Under the pieces are notes generated by a model, which ran no database searches, had not been told where the DNA came from, and saw nothing but the letters and a program-made list of their open reading frames with translations. DNA of 64,000 nt. Origin: Gammaproteobacteria bacterium (lineage in GTDB: Bacteria; Pseudomonadota; Gammaproteobacteria; Pseudomonadales; Azotimanducaceae). A program made the translations under genes and the position numbers. Below, in pieces: positions 50,782 through 61,628 of the stretch (position 1 is its first letter; every line of letters begins with the position of its first letter). The DNA is taken from positions 1 to 64,000 of the forward strand of contig JAPOVK010000027.1 of NCBI GenBank assembly GCA_026708185.1. Direction: 5' to 3'.

Positions 50782-52674
50782 ATGCGAAGTACCGGGGCAC
50801 GGCCACATGGCGAGTGGCCAACGCGTCGTGCGCGACGCGCGTGTCGTACTCGACACGTATTGACGGTGTGCGGACCGCGAACGGGTACTCCCGTTCGCGT
50901 TCGTCGTGCCGGCCCGACACAAGCTCTACTGCGGGCCCAGAAGCCCGCGGTCCTCGCACTGGCGTTGGCACTCATGTGCGGCTGTCTGCCGCAGCCCGGA
51001 CGAGCGCCTGTCGACCCCGTGCTAGCAGACCCCGTGGACGTACCGCCGGTCGACGCCGTGCCAGCAGACCCCGTGGACGTACCGCCTGCCCCCTTCCACG
51101 AGCAGGTCCTCGCGTATCTCGGCGACAGCGACGCCGTGGTGCCACGTCCGCTTCCGGATGTCCATCCCGTGCGGACCGCCTTCAACCCCGAGGCGATCAT
51201 TCCGCCGCAGTGCTACACGCGCACCGAGGGTCGCTTCAACCCCTGCTACGTGTGCCACCAGCGCGAGATCCCGGGCCGGGAGAACGTCATGAACGACGAC
51301 GACCTGCAGGTCGCCTACAGCTTCAGCGACGTCGGCATGACCAACCACTGGCGAAACCTGTTCGAGGACCGGTCCGCAGAAATCGGGTACGTTTCCGACG
51401 ACGAGATCCGCGCATGGGTGGACGGCGACAACTACAGCGCCCTTGCCCCGCGTCTGCGGCAAGCCGGTTTCAGGGGCTGGATTCCCGACCTCGACGGTCT
51501 CGAGCGGGGCGCCGGGGCGTTCGACGATCAAGGTTTCGCGCTCGACGGCAGTCACTGGGTGGCTTTCAACTACAAGCCGTTCCCGAGCACGTTCTGGCCG
51601 ACCAACGGCTCTACCGACGACGTCATGATCCGCCTGCCCGTGCAGTTCCGGACAGACACCGGCGGCAGCTACACCCGGGACGTGTACCTCGCCAACCTAG
51701 CGATCCTCGAGGCAGGCATCAAGGGACTCGACTCGATCACCGTGCCGCCCGTGGACGAGCGGCGCCTGGGCGCCGACCTCGATGGCGACGGCCGGCTCGG
51801 CGTTGCCCGACGCGTCGTTGAGCCGACGAGTTACGTCGGCGCAGCCGTTGACGAGTTCCACGATACGTACCTCTACCCGGCGGGCACCGAGTTTCTGCAC
51901 ACGGTTCGCTACCTCGGGATCGCCGAAGACGGCGAGATCGGATCGTCGCGGCGCATGAAGGAGGTCCGCTACATGCGCAAGTGGGTCCCCTACAGCAAGC
52001 AGGTCTACGCGCGCCAGTACCAGCTCGAGGCGTTCGAGAAGGAACTCGGCAACATGCCCCAGTACGCCTATCTCGGCGATAAGGGCCTCGACAACAAGTT
52101 CGGCTGGTCGGTGCAGGGCTTCATCGAGGGCCGCCGTGGCGAACTACGCGCCGCCACGTACGAGGAGACCCTGTTCTGCATGGGTTGCCACACCTCGGTC
52201 GGCGTCACCGTCGACAAGACCTTCGGCTTCCCGCGCAAGGTCGACGGCGCCCCGGGTTGGGGCTACATCGACCTCAAGGGCATGCCCGATGCGCCGAGCT
52301 TCGGCGAGACCCGAGGCGAGATCGCCGTCTACCTCGAGCGGGTCGGCGGTGGTGGAGAGTTCCGCAGCAACCCGGAGATGTTTGCGCGCTGGTTCAACGC
52401 GGACGGAAGCGTGGCTCGGGAACGGGTGGCGGCTGCGGCGGATGTCTACGCGCTGGTCGTGCCGTCGGTGGCGCGAGCGCTGGCCCTCAACAAGGCTTAT
52501 CGGGCCATAGTGCTCGAACAGGACTACATCTACGGTCGCGACGCGATGCCGGAGCCGCCGGCCAATGTCTTCACGCACATCGACAACACGACCGCGCCAA
52601 CGCTGCCGGAAGAGTTCGTCTACGACTGGGACATCCGCCTGGATTGGTCAAGCAGCACGGAAACTCGACCCTAA
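50782..52674 (+). CDS. Putative di-heme c-type cytochrome lipoprotein (start uncertain)
   Basis: Lipobox-like ALMCGC, CYVCH and CMGCH heme-binding motifs, Asp/Pro repeat linker; long N-terminus before the lipobox suggests a misplaced start. Confidence 0.65.
   Translation: MRSTGARPHGEWPTRRARRACRTRHVLTVCGPRTGTPVRVRRAGPTQALLRAQKPAVLALALALMCGCLPQPGRAPVDPVLADPVDVPPVDAVPADPVDVPPAPFHEQVLAYLGDSDAVVPRPLPDVHPVRTAFNPEAIIPPQCYTRTEGRFNPCYVCHQREIPGRENVMNDDDLQVAYSFSDVGMTNHWRNLFEDRSAEIGYVSDDEIRAWVDGDNYSALAPRLRQAGFRGWIPDLDGLERGAGAFDDQGFALDGSHWVAFNYKPFPSTFWPTNGSTDDVMIRLPVQFRTDTGGSYTRDVYLANLAILEAGIKGLDSITVPPVDERRLGADLDGDGRLGVARRVVEPTSYVGAAVDEFHDTYLYPAGTEFLHTVRYLGIAEDGEIGSSRRMKEVRYMRKWVPYSKQVYARQYQLEAFEKELGNMPQYAYLGDKGLDNKFGWSVQGFIEGRRGELRAATYEETLFCMGCHTSVGVTVDKTFGFPRKVDGAPGWGYIDLKGMPDAPSFGETRGEIAVYLERVGGGGEFRSNPEMFARWFNADGSVARERVAAAADVYALVVPSVARALALNKAYRAIVLEQDYIYGRDAMPEPPANVFTHIDNTTAPTLPEEFVYDWDIRLDWSSSTETRP
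51025..51086 (+). repeat. 39-bp period tandem repeat encoding ADPVDVPP units
   Basis: GCAGACCCCGTGGACGTACCGCC at 51025-51047 and 51064-51086. Confidence 0.85.
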
Positions 52675-52690
52675 CGTGGGACTTAAGCCT

Positions 52691-53923
52691 CTAGCCGCCC
52701 GGACTCCCCGGGCGCCGTTCTCCGCTTCCACCCATCCGTTTCGCCGCCGCGCGGCGCTCGCTACCCAAGGGGTGCATGACGCCAGCACCGGGCGGCCAGA
52801 CGCCGGGTTCCGCCTTGATGTGGCGACACAGGTGCTTGCCATGGTGCGTGAGCGTCTCCCAGATGTGGTGGGGCATGGTCTTCGCGTGCTTCGGCCCCAG
52901 CCAAGGAGCGCCGTATTCCACGTTCGGCAGGGAGCGAATCTCTCGGCTTAGGTTCGGTGTCGCACCGTGCCAGGCGCGATTGTCGCGAATGACGCCGGCG
53001 CCCGCCGGGGCACCCACCAGGGTCGACATGCGCATCCACTCGGGCTCGTCGGCGGGCGGCGGTGGCGGCATCTGCCAAGTGTGCGAGCCGAGAATCTGGC
53101 GGATCGGTCCGTTCTCCCAGGTAAGATCGCACATCGCGAAGTTGATGGTGACCACCGCCGGGCAGAAATCGATGATGCGCCGCCGAGTGGCGAGGTCCGG
53201 GCCATCCGACACTTCCTCGGTCTCGATCTCGATGCCAATGTCCCTGGCCGTCTGCAGACGCCCCGCGGAGATTTGGTTGGATTCCCGGACGTCGGCGTGC
53301 AGGTGCTGGTACTCGACAGCGCCCGGCAGGCAAAGATCGCCACCGGCACCGAGGACCATGTAGTCCGTCGAGCCGAATATCTCGGTGAGGATGGGCGTGG
53401 TAGTGGGCAGGTCCACCATGGCCGCCCACTCCTCCTCGTGCAGCATCTGGCGCGAGGCGGACGCCGTGCCGTAGCTGTAGCGATGCGGCAGCCGGCCGCT
53501 CTCGGTGACGTACTTGCGCTGATCCCGCCCGGGAACTTCGAGGATCTGGCGCAGTGCCCGGGCGCTGCCGCGGCGGAACTGCGCGAGGTGCTCCTCGTCG
53601 AGGAGGTCGCGAACCACCACGAAGCCGTCACGGCGGAAAATCCGGGCGGCACGCTCGACTTCGTTCGGATCCAAGATCTCGAGCCCCGGGATGCCGTTGT
53701 GCCGTTTCAGGCGGCTGCGCAGCCGCGCCACGTCCGGATGGTCATATACACGCTCGCGAGGCGCACGCGGATCCGGCACGCCGAAACCCGGTTGGCCGGG
53801 GAACGGATTGCCCTCGGCGTCCACGGTCTCGTTGACCGGCGTGTATGGATCCCAACCGACGGCGGAATCTCCAAAAACTGCCAGCGTGTCAAGCTCCTGC
53901 TGCACCGAGGATCGTGCCGTCAT
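52691..53923 (-). CDS. Phytanoyl-CoA dioxygenase family protein
   Basis: FRRDGFVVVRDLLDEEHLAQFR, YQHLHADVRE, GPIRQILGSHTWQMP, RAWHGATPN. Confidence 0.82.
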   Translation of the reverse strand: MTARSSVQQELDTLAVFGDSAVGWDPYTPVNETVDAEGNPFPGQPGFGVPDPRAPRERVYDHPDVARLRSRLKRHNGIPGLEILDPNEVERAARIFRRDGFVVVRDLLDEEHLAQFRRGSARALRQILEVPGRDQRKYVTESGRLPHRYSYGTASASRQMLHEEEWAAMVDLPTTTPILTEIFGSTDYMVLGAGGDLCLPGAVEYQHLHADVRESNQISAGRLQTARDIGIEIETEEVSDGPDLATRRRIIDFCPAVVTINFAMCDLTWENGPIRQILGSHTWQMPPPPPADEPEWMRMSTLVGAPAGAGVIRDNRAWHGATPNLSREIRSLPNVEYGAPWLGPKHAKTMPHHIWETLTHHGKHLCRHIKAEPGVWPPGAGVMHPLGSERRAAAKRMGGSGERRPGSPGG

Positions 53924-54001
53924 GCCGCTCCTTCTTGGGGCCGTTTGCGCGGGATCCTGATCATATGCAAATCCTCGACGCCCGTGCACTTGGGGCGGCC
54001 A

Positions 54002-54568
54002 TCAACCGGGTGAACGCCTCGCTCGCCTGAACCGGGCGACCACGCGCTCGCCGAAGAGCAGCACCAGGATCGCGCCGTACACGAACGGGTCCATGAAACC
54101 TCCCTTGGACAGCCACATCAGGTGTGTCCACGCGGCGACGGCAGCGGGATAGACCAGCCGATGAAGCATCCGCCAGCGTCGCCCCAAGCGACGTTGCCAA
54201 CCCCGCGTCGAGGTCGCAGCGAGGGGAATCAGCATCAAAAGCGCTGAGAACCCCACCGTGATGTACGGTCGCTTGACGACGTCCCCGGCGATGGTGGCCA
54301 GTTCGAAACCCGCCAGCACGGCCAAGTAGGCGATGAAGTGCAGGACGATGTACGCGAATGCCCACAGGCCGAACATCCGTCGGAAGCGAACCAGGCGCGG
54401 TTGGCGCAGGACCCGGGACGTGGGCGATACCGCCAAGGTGATCAGCAGGATGCGCAAGCCCCACGTCCCAAGCGTCCGCACCAACTCGTCCGCCGGATCC
54501 GGGCCGAGCCCGCTGCCGGGCACTTGGAACTCCCGCCAGACATCGACCGCCAACAGCGCCAGCGGCAC
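54002..54568 (-). CDS. msrQ: Protein-methionine-sulfoxide reductase heme-binding subunit MsrQ (start uncertain)
   Basis: Ferric-reductase-like TM protein, LRRMFGLWAFAYIVLHFIAYL-type heme His and MLHRLVYPAAVAAWTHLMWL; next to msrP. Confidence 0.92.
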   Translation of the reverse strand: MPLALLAVDVWREFQVPGSGLGPDPADELVRTLGTWGLRILLITLAVSPTSRVLRQPRLVRFRRMFGLWAFAYIVLHFIAYLAVLAGFELATIAGDVVKRPYITVGFSALLMLIPLAATSTRGWQRRLGRRWRMLHRLVYPAAVAAWTHLMWLSKGGFMDPFVYGAILVLLFGERVVARFRRARRSPG

Positions 54569-54605
54569 CGCCAGCAGGATGAAGAGGACGACTCGGACGG
54601 CGCGG

Positions 54606-55559
54606 TCAGTAATAGCGGCTGAGGTCCATCCCCGTGTAGAGCTCGGCCACCTCGTCGTAGCCGTTGAACATCCGCGTGGGGATCCAGTTCGGCCGGAACA
54701 GCGTCGTCGGGAAGCGACGCTCCCGCGCCTGGCTCCAGCGGGGGTGGTCGACGGTTGGGTTGACGTTAGCGTAGAAGCCGTACTCCCGCGGCTGCAAGTC
54801 GTTCCAGGTATTGACCGGTCGGGTCTCGGTCAGGCGGATCGAGACGATGGACTTGATGCTTTTGAAGCCGTACTTCCACGGCACCACGAGGCGGATCGGT
54901 GCGCCGTTCTGCTTTGGCAGCAGATTGCCATACATGCCAACGGCGAAGATGGCGAGGGGATGGTTGGCCTCATCCAGGCGCAGGCCTTCGACGTACGGCC
55001 AGTCGATGCTCGAGAACAGCGATCGCTGGCCGCGCATTTCCGACGGTCGATGCAAGGTCTCGAACATGACGTACTTGGCGTTCCCGGTCGGCTCGAACTT
55101 GTCGAGGATCTTCTTCACCGGAAACCCGATCCACGGGATCACCATCGACCACGCTTCCACGCAGCGCAGCCGGTAGATGCGCTCCTCGAGGTCAATGCCC
55201 ACGAGCATGTCCTCGAGGCCGATCTTGCCGGGCTTGGCCACCTCGCCGGAGACTTCGACGGTCCATGGGTCGATGGTCATTTCGTGCGCATGGGCGGCTG
55301 GATCACCCTTGTCCGTGCCGAACTCGTAGAAGTTGTTGTAGCTGGTCGCGTCGCTCTCCGAAGTCATCGTCTCGTCAAGAGGCGCACCGGGTAAGACGCT
55401 GCGTTCGTCCAGCCAAGCGCCGGGGAGCGCGGCCGCGGGAAGCGCGACTCCCGCCCCGGTCAGAGCCAACGCTTCACGCATGAAACGTCGGCGCGAGCGG
55501 TAGACGTGCTCGGGCGTGATTTCCGAAGGCTTGATGTCGTCGGCGGTTCTGATGAGCAT
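54606..55559 (-). CDS. msrP: Protein-methionine-sulfoxide reductase catalytic subunit MsrP
   Basis: Tat motif RRRFM; molybdopterin-binding [36 protein letters not shown]. Confidence 0.95.
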   Translation of the reverse strand: MLIRTADDIKPSEITPEHVYRSRRRFMREALALTGAGVALPAAALPGAWLDERSVLPGAPLDETMTSESDATSYNNFYEFGTDKGDPAAHAHEMTIDPWTVEVSGEVAKPGKIGLEDMLVGIDLEERIYRLRCVEAWSMVIPWIGFPVKKILDKFEPTGNAKYVMFETLHRPSEMRGQRSLFSSIDWPYVEGLRLDEANHPLAIFAVGMYGNLLPKQNGAPIRLVVPWKYGFKSIKSIVSIRLTETRPVNTWNDLQPREYGFYANVNPTVDHPRWSQARERRFPTTLFRPNWIPTRMFNGYDEVAELYTGMDLSRYY

Positions 55560-55563
55560 GGAT

Positions 55564-56355
55564 CTAACTACCCGTATCGGCGTGTTCGGTGGGCTCGCCT
55601 TTCGACCGCTCTGGTCGGTAGCGCTGCCAAACGAAAGCCGCCGGTCCGGACAACGCGTACAGGCCGAAGCAAATCAGCAGAACCAGCGGCGGGTTGACGA
55701 GGATGACGGCGAAGATCAAGACCGCCGCCACCAGGGCGAAAAACGGCCTCCGGCCCTTGAGGTGCATCTCCTTCGGCGAGAAGTAGGTGAACGGCGAGAC
55801 CATCAGCAGGCTGACGGCCGCCGTCATGAGGGCCGTCGCGATGGCCCGCATGATTGACGGGTCCGGCCCGGCGGTCTCGCTCCAGATCCACACCGTACTC
55901 GCCACGATAGCCGCCGCGGAAGGACTGGCGAGCCCCGTGAAAATCGCGTTGTCGCCGCTGGTGTTGAAGCGCGCCAATCGCAGCCCGGCGCAGGCGACGT
56001 AGATGAAAGCCACGACCCAGCCGAACTGCCCTAGGCCCTTGAGCGCCCAGAAGAACGCCACCAAGGCCGGCGCGACGCCGAAGGCGACCATGTCCGAAAG
56101 GCTATCGTACTGTGCGCCGAACTCGCTCTCCGAGCGGGTCCAGCGTGCCACCCTGCCGTCCAGCGTGTCGAGAATGAACGCCGCATAGATCGCCAATGCG
56201 GCCTTGATGAAGTGTCCATTGGCGGCGGCGACAATCGCGTAGAAGGCGGCGAAAAGCGCGGCCGTGGTGATCAGGTTGGGCAGGAGGTAGACGCCACGGC
56301 GCCGCTTGAGTTCGCCATCCGGATCGATGCTGCGCACCTTCGAGTCCTTGGCCAT
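55564..56355 (-). CDS. pssA: CDP-diacylglycerol--serine O-phosphatidyltransferase
   Basis: CDP-alcohol phosphotransferase motif [26 protein letters not shown]. Confidence 0.95.
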   Translation of the reverse strand: MAKDSKVRSIDPDGELKRRRGVYLLPNLITTAALFAAFYAIVAAANGHFIKAALAIYAAFILDTLDGRVARWTRSESEFGAQYDSLSDMVAFGVAPALVAFFWALKGLGQFGWVVAFIYVACAGLRLARFNTSGDNAIFTGLASPSAAAIVASTVWIWSETAGPDPSIMRAIATALMTAAVSLLMVSPFTYFSPKEMHLKGRRPFFALVAAVLIFAVILVNPPLVLLICFGLYALSGPAAFVWQRYRPERSKGEPTEHADTGS

Positions 56356-56430
56356 CGTGTTACCCGCTTGTCGGCGGCGACTATAGCACTGAGTTTGCGC
56401 GACGGCGGTTAGGGTTTACAGTCACGGCGC

Positions 56431-57669
56431 ATGACGCGTAACGATCTCGCCGACTACGTACGCCGCGGTCTGGTCGACTACAGGGTGCCGATCTCGGCGA
56501 CGATCATGGTTGCAGCGCTGGCGTCGATGTTCGTGCTCGGCTCGCAGAGCGCGTCGAGTTTCGCCACCTACCTGCTGGCTCTCTACGTGCTGGCAGCGGC
56601 TCCGCGATGGCGATCACTGTTCCTGGATTGGGGCTTCCTCGCGCTCGTCGGCCTGCTCGTCTATCTCCCGCTGACCAGCCTGTGGTCGACGCCCTGGGAT
56701 CTGCGCGGCGCACTCAGCCAAGCCACCCGGGCGGTGCTGGTGTTCGCCTTCGTGGTGTCCCTCGCCGAGTGCATGCAGGTGGACTGGTTTCGCCAGCGCA
56801 TGACCTGGGTCGTCAGCATCGTCGGTGCCGCCGCCTCGACCGCGGCGATGTGGGTCTTCTTCGCGACGACGCCCGAGGACGGGCGGCTGAACGGTCTCGG
56901 GCAACTCGATACCCACGTTGCCGCCGGCATGGTGTTCGCCGTGGCCGCCATCTGCGGGTTGAGCTGGCTGTTGGACAACAGGTCCTCGCGGTCGGCCAAG
57001 GCCAGGGTCGCTGTGATCGTAGCTGTCGCCGTGCTTGTCGTGGGCGTGGCCCTGACCGGTTCCCGCAACGCCATGGCGTGCGGATTGCTTGGCATCGGGG
57101 TGGTGCTCATCGCTCGCCGCGCACCGAGCGCCCGGCAGTGCGTCGCCCGGGTGGTTGGCCTCGCCGCGGCCCTCGGCGCTGTCTTGGTCGCCGCCTATGT
57201 CTTCGTACCCGGCGCGGACACCCTCATCCTGCCGCGCGGGGACAGCCTCCGGCTGGGGATCTGGTCGTACTACGCGCAACGCATAGGCGAAAGTCCTTGG
57301 TTCGGCCTGGGCATCCTGACCGACGACCTCACCGAAGTCGACGGGTTGCCGGTTCTGCATCCGCACAGCCTGTTCCTGGCGGTCGCGTGGCAGGGCGGCC
57401 TGGTGGGCCTGGCGCTCATGTTCGTCGTCATCGGCGCAACGCTTAAGACCTTGCTGCGTCACTTCGCCGCCGCGGAGGCCAAGCTCGGCCTCGCGATCTG
57501 GTCGATCGGCCTGCCCGGCTATCTCATCGACGGCCATGAACTGGTCGACAAGATCGGCTGGACGTGGCTCCTGTTCTGGCTCCCGGTGGCGATCGGGTTA
57601 GGGCTGCGCGCCGGGCACGGGCTCGGCGATGCCCGCCGCTTCGGGCCGCTGGCGGTTCCGACATCGTGA
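56431..57669 (+). CDS. O-antigen ligase/polymerase-like protein
   Basis: Polytopic; ALTGSRNAM, GDSLRLGIWSYYAQRIGESPWFGLGI, HPHSLFL. Confidence 0.82.
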   Translation: MTRNDLADYVRRGLVDYRVPISATIMVAALASMFVLGSQSASSFATYLLALYVLAAAPRWRSLFLDWGFLALVGLLVYLPLTSLWSTPWDLRGALSQATRAVLVFAFVVSLAECMQVDWFRQRMTWVVSIVGAAASTAAMWVFFATTPEDGRLNGLGQLDTHVAAGMVFAVAAICGLSWLLDNRSSRSAKARVAVIVAVAVLVVGVALTGSRNAMACGLLGIGVVLIARRAPSARQCVARVVGLAAALGAVLVAAYVFVPGADTLILPRGDSLRLGIWSYYAQRIGESPWFGLGILTDDLTEVDGLPVLHPHSLFLAVAWQGGLVGLALMFVVIGATLKTLLRHFAAAEAKLGLAIWSIGLPGYLIDGHELVDKIGWTWLLFWLPVAIGLGLRAGHGLGDARRFGPLAVPTS

Positions 57670-58391
57670 TGGACGCGACGGAAAGCACTTTCGTCCAGTG
57701 GGGTGCCGCCCATCTGGTCGTGATCGGTTTGGTGATCGCCACGCCTATCGTGCTCAGCGTATTGGCCCAACGATGCTCGGCACCCGTCACCAAGGCCATT
57801 TGCCTAGCCTTCGCGATCATGCTCGTCGGCAACATGGCCGGGCACTGGATCTACCAGGTCGCCACGGCCGGCGTCGACGAGTTCATCACCCGGCACCTGC
57901 CCTTGCACATCTGCGGGATGACCGTTTTCGTGCTTGCTGCGGCCCTCGTCTTCCGCAGTGAACGGGCCTACGAGGTCGCCTTCTTCTGGGGACTCGCGGG
58001 AACTCTGAACGCGCTGCTCACGCCACAACTGGAGGTCGGCTTCCCCGAGTATCGGTTCTTTCACTTCTTCATCGGCCACGGCGGCATCGTCGCAGGGGTC
58101 CTGTTCGCGACCTGGGGGTTGCGCATGCGCCCCACGTTCGCGTCCTTGCTGCGCGCCTATGGATGGCTGGCGGCGCTGTTCGCGGTGCTGCTCGTGGTCA
58201 ATCCGCTGCTCGGCAGCAACTACATGTTCCTCAACGAGCCGCCGCAGTCCGCATCGCCGTTCTTCTTCGCACCGTGGCCGTACTACATACCGGTTCTGGC
58301 GGCCGTGGGGTTCGTGTTCTTCGGCGCGCTACTCGCCCCGTTCAAGGTCGCGGATTGGGTGCGGTCGAGACGCCGTCAAAGCGACCCGTGA
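57669..58391 (+). CDS. TIGR02206/YwaF family membrane protein
   Basis: LPLHICGMTVFVLAAAL, FFWGLAGTLNALLTPQL, FHFFIGHGGIVAGVLF, NYMFLNEPP. Confidence 0.88.
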   Translation: MDATESTFVQWGAAHLVVIGLVIATPIVLSVLAQRCSAPVTKAICLAFAIMLVGNMAGHWIYQVATAGVDEFITRHLPLHICGMTVFVLAAALVFRSERAYEVAFFWGLAGTLNALLTPQLEVGFPEYRFFHFFIGHGGIVAGVLFATWGLRMRPTFASLLRAYGWLAALFAVLLVVNPLLGSNYMFLNEPPQSASPFFFAPWPYYIPVLAAVGFVFFGALLAPFKVADWVRSRRRQSDP

Positions 58392-60509
58392 TCGCGAGGC
58401 CAACAACGCGGCCCTCCTTCAGCGGCGAGTAGGTGGAATCGACCAAGCCCGTGAGGTCGAAATCACTGCGCCGGAACACCGTATCGAACAGGTTGCGCGC
58501 GTACAACGTCAACGAGAACGCCGAGGACGGCGCCAACTCGAGGCTCGCCGCCACCAACTCCCCGCCGTCGAGCGTGCCGCGGTTGTCGTCGGTGATCTCG
58601 GAATCGTCGCGATGCGCCAGGTCGAGTCGCGCCGTCAGTCGGCCCAGACGGCCCAGATCGCGTCCGTAGCCAACGCCGAGTCCGTACGTGAGCGGGGCAA
58701 GGCGTGGCAACGCGAGTCGGTCGTCGCCGACCGTCGAGCCATCGCCGTCGAGGTCGTGCCGGACGCGGTCGTAGCGGCCGTCGGCAAGCCCGAGAAACGC
58801 GTCCAGGCGCACCGACTCGCTTAAGGCCAGGACGATCTCCGCTTCGAGCCCGCGAATCGTGGCATCGGCGGTGTTCGCGGTGACCTGGAAAGCGCCGGCG
58901 GTGGCGTCCGCGCTCGTGACTTGACGCTGCAGGCCATTGACGGTTGTGTGAAAGGCCGAGACGTTCAATCGGCCGCGGCCGTCGGCGACCTCCGCCTTGA
59001 AGCCCACCTCGACGGCATCCTGCTCCTCTTCGTCGAACGGCCCGGGCGCGGCCGCGGGCGACGTGTTGCGCAGGTTGTAGCCGCCACTGCGGAAGCCCCG
59101 CGTGTAGTGGCCGTAGAACTGCACACCGGGGCGCAGCCAGCGCTGCAAGCCGATCTTCGGCGTGAAATTGCGCCACGAGTCGCCATCGCGGAAGTCGAAT
59201 CGGCACCGCGTGTCCGCGATACCCGTGCCGGCCGTGACGACGCAGGCCGCGTTGCTGGCCGTCGCCACTTCGACATCCTTGCGTTCCACGGTGTAGCGCC
59301 CGCCCACGTTGAGGATCCAGCCATCCGCGAACTCGAACTCGTTGCTCCAGAACGCGCCGGCGGTCCAGTGCTCCTGGTCCCCGCCGAACGGCGCTCCCCA
59401 GGTGCCAAGGAGGGCGCGCTGCTCCCGGTAGCGGATGTCCTGCGCGAAGACATAGACGCCGAGCGTCGTCTGCCACCGACCACGGAACCATCCCGTGTAG
59501 CGCAGTTCGTTGCTGACCTGTTCCTGCTCGGTGAACGCGAGCAGGTGGAAGATCGGCTCGGCCGTGGAATCGATGTCGGCCCGCGACTCGTGGCCGACCG
59601 TGCGCCAGCCGAATACGTTGGTCACCTGGCCACCGCCCGGCATCGCGCGCCGATTGGCCTCGACGATGACGTGCTGCCAGTCCACGACCGAGAAGCCGGG
59701 TTCGTCGATGGCGAAGTCGAAGCCCGCGAATCGCCGTCGGTTCTGCGTCGCGGGACCGTCGCCGTCGGACGTGCCGCGCTTGTAGATGACGGTCACGTCG
59801 AGTGCATCCGACGGTGTCCAGGTCAGGACCGGTCGCAGCACCCGTGCGCGCTCGGCGCCCACGCGGCCGCCCCGTGGCGCGGCATTGCGGAACCAGCCGG
59901 CGTCGTCGCGGGCACTGAGCGACAAACGCGCCGCGATCCGACCATCGGCGGAGGCGGTCTCGATACTTCCCGTCAAGCGCTTGTCCAAGCCGGTCTCCAC
60001 GCGCAACGCGCACACCCCCGAGAAGGACCGCTCGGCCGCCGGGAACGCAGCAGCACGGCACCGCCGGTGACGTTGCGCCCGAACAGGAGCCCTTGGGGTC
60101 CGCGCAGCACCTCCACCGCATCGAGGTCCAGCATGTCCACGATGACGCCGTAGTTCATGCCCAGGTAGACGCCGTCGACGAAGACGCCCACGGTCGGATC
60201 GATGGACGGGATCGAGCCCGCGACGCCTAAGCCCCGAATCGAGAAGTTCGCGATGCCCTTGCCCGTGCCGATACCGTCGAGAGCCACGTTGGGCAACGCG
60301 TAGCTCAGATCCTCGACGTCCGTCACCCGTCGCGCCACGAGGTCCTCGGTGGTGAGTACGCTGACCGCGGTGGCGACGTCCTGCGCCGCCTGTGCTTCGC
60401 CCTTCTTGGTTGCCGTGGTCACCACGATTTCGAGCGGGCGGGGGTCCGGGATCGATCCGGCCGCGACCGGGCAAGCGAGCAGCAGTGCGATCAGGTAGCG
60501 CAGGCTCAA
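58342..60509 (-). pseudogene. TonB-dependent receptor with single frameshift
   Basis: N-terminal plug ...LDLDAVEVLRGPQGLLFGRNVTGGAVLLRSRRP in one frame; barrel ERSFSGVCALRVETGLDKRLTG... in another; switch near 60045. Confidence 0.82.
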
Positions 60510-60524
60510 GCGCGTCGTGTCCGC

Positions 60525-61628
60525 TCAGGCGTGAGATCTAAGCTCGATGACCAACGCTTCGTCGCCAACGTCGCGCGTGCCGACGTCGTAGCGCACCGCG
60601 TCGTCGAGCGTGTAGGCTCCGGTATTGACGTGCGGATACTGCTCGCTCACGTGATGCACCGTGATCCGGTGGGGGCCCGGAACGATCCCGTGGGATGGCG
60701 GAACCAGGAACTTCCCGTCCTCGCCCTTCGACGTTCGCGTCCGCGCGGGCGGTGCATTGCCGTCGAGCGGCTCGAGGGTGACCCACGCCATCCCCATCGG
60801 CACGCCGTCCAAGGTGACCCGACCGCTGACGCCTTGGCGTACCCCCGCCGTCAGGAAGCCGGAGCGGCGCAACCAGTTGACGAGCAGCACCGGCCAGTCG
60901 CTGAAATCGGGATCGCCCGGCGCGATTCCGGTGCCGTGCTCGCCGTAGCCGTAGATGTGCAGTTCGGCCTGCACGCCGGCCGTTCTGAGCGCGTCGTAGA
61001 AGAGCGTCGATTGGTGCGCAGGCACGATCGCGTCCTCGTGCGTATGGACTAGGAAGGTGGGGGGCGTTTCGGCATTCACGTTGACGTCTGCGGGCGTGTA
61101 CTCGTCCGCCTTGCGACCGCGCAGGATGCCGTTGGTCACGGCGTACACGGGCACCAGGAAGTCCGGTCGGCTCGATTCGCGCTCCACTGGATCGGCCGCT
61201 TGACTGTCGCCTCGGTCCCATTGCGTTCCTACGGCGACCGCGAGATGGCCTCCGGCCGAGAACCCGAGCATGCCGATACGATCCTTCGCGATGCCGAATT
61301 CGGCCGCGTGGCGGCGTACCAGGCGCACCGCCCGCAGACCGTCCAGCAGCGAAACCGACGAGTGGTAGCGCTCGCCGACGCGGTAGCGGAGCACGAACGC
61401 GGCGATGCCGCGTCGATTCAACCAGCGCGCGACCTGCAGTCCCTCGTGGTCGGAGGCGAGGATGCGGTAGCCGCCGCCGGGGTTGACGATGACTCCCGCA
61501 CCGGTGGCCGCATCGCCCGGCGGCAGGTGGACCGTGAGCTGCGGACAGTCGATGTCGAGACCGCCTAGCGCACCCGGCGCGCCGTCGGGCCACAACGCGA
61601 TTGCGCGGCCCCTCCCGACGTCAACCAA
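60525..61628 (-). CDS. Alpha/beta hydrolase (esterase-like)
   Basis: VIVNPGGGYRILASDHEG, IGMLGFSAGGHLA nucleophile elbow, FLVHTHEDAIVP, C-terminal carboxypeptidase-regulatory-like segment. Confidence 0.85.
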   Translation of the reverse strand: MVDVGRGRAIALWPDGAPGALGGLDIDCPQLTVHLPPGDAATGAGVIVNPGGGYRILASDHEGLQVARWLNRRGIAAFVLRYRVGERYHSSVSLLDGLRAVRLVRRHAAEFGIAKDRIGMLGFSAGGHLAVAVGTQWDRGDSQAADPVERESSRPDFLVPVYAVTNGILRGRKADEYTPADVNVNAETPPTFLVHTHEDAIVPAHQSTLFYDALRTAGVQAELHIYGYGEHGTGIAPGDPDFSDWPVLLVNWLRRSGFLTAGVRQGVSGRVTLDGVPMGMAWVTLEPLDGNAPPARTRTSKGEDGKFLVPPSHGIVPGPHRITVHHVSEQYPHVNTGAYTLDDAVRYDVGTRDVGDEALVIELRSHA

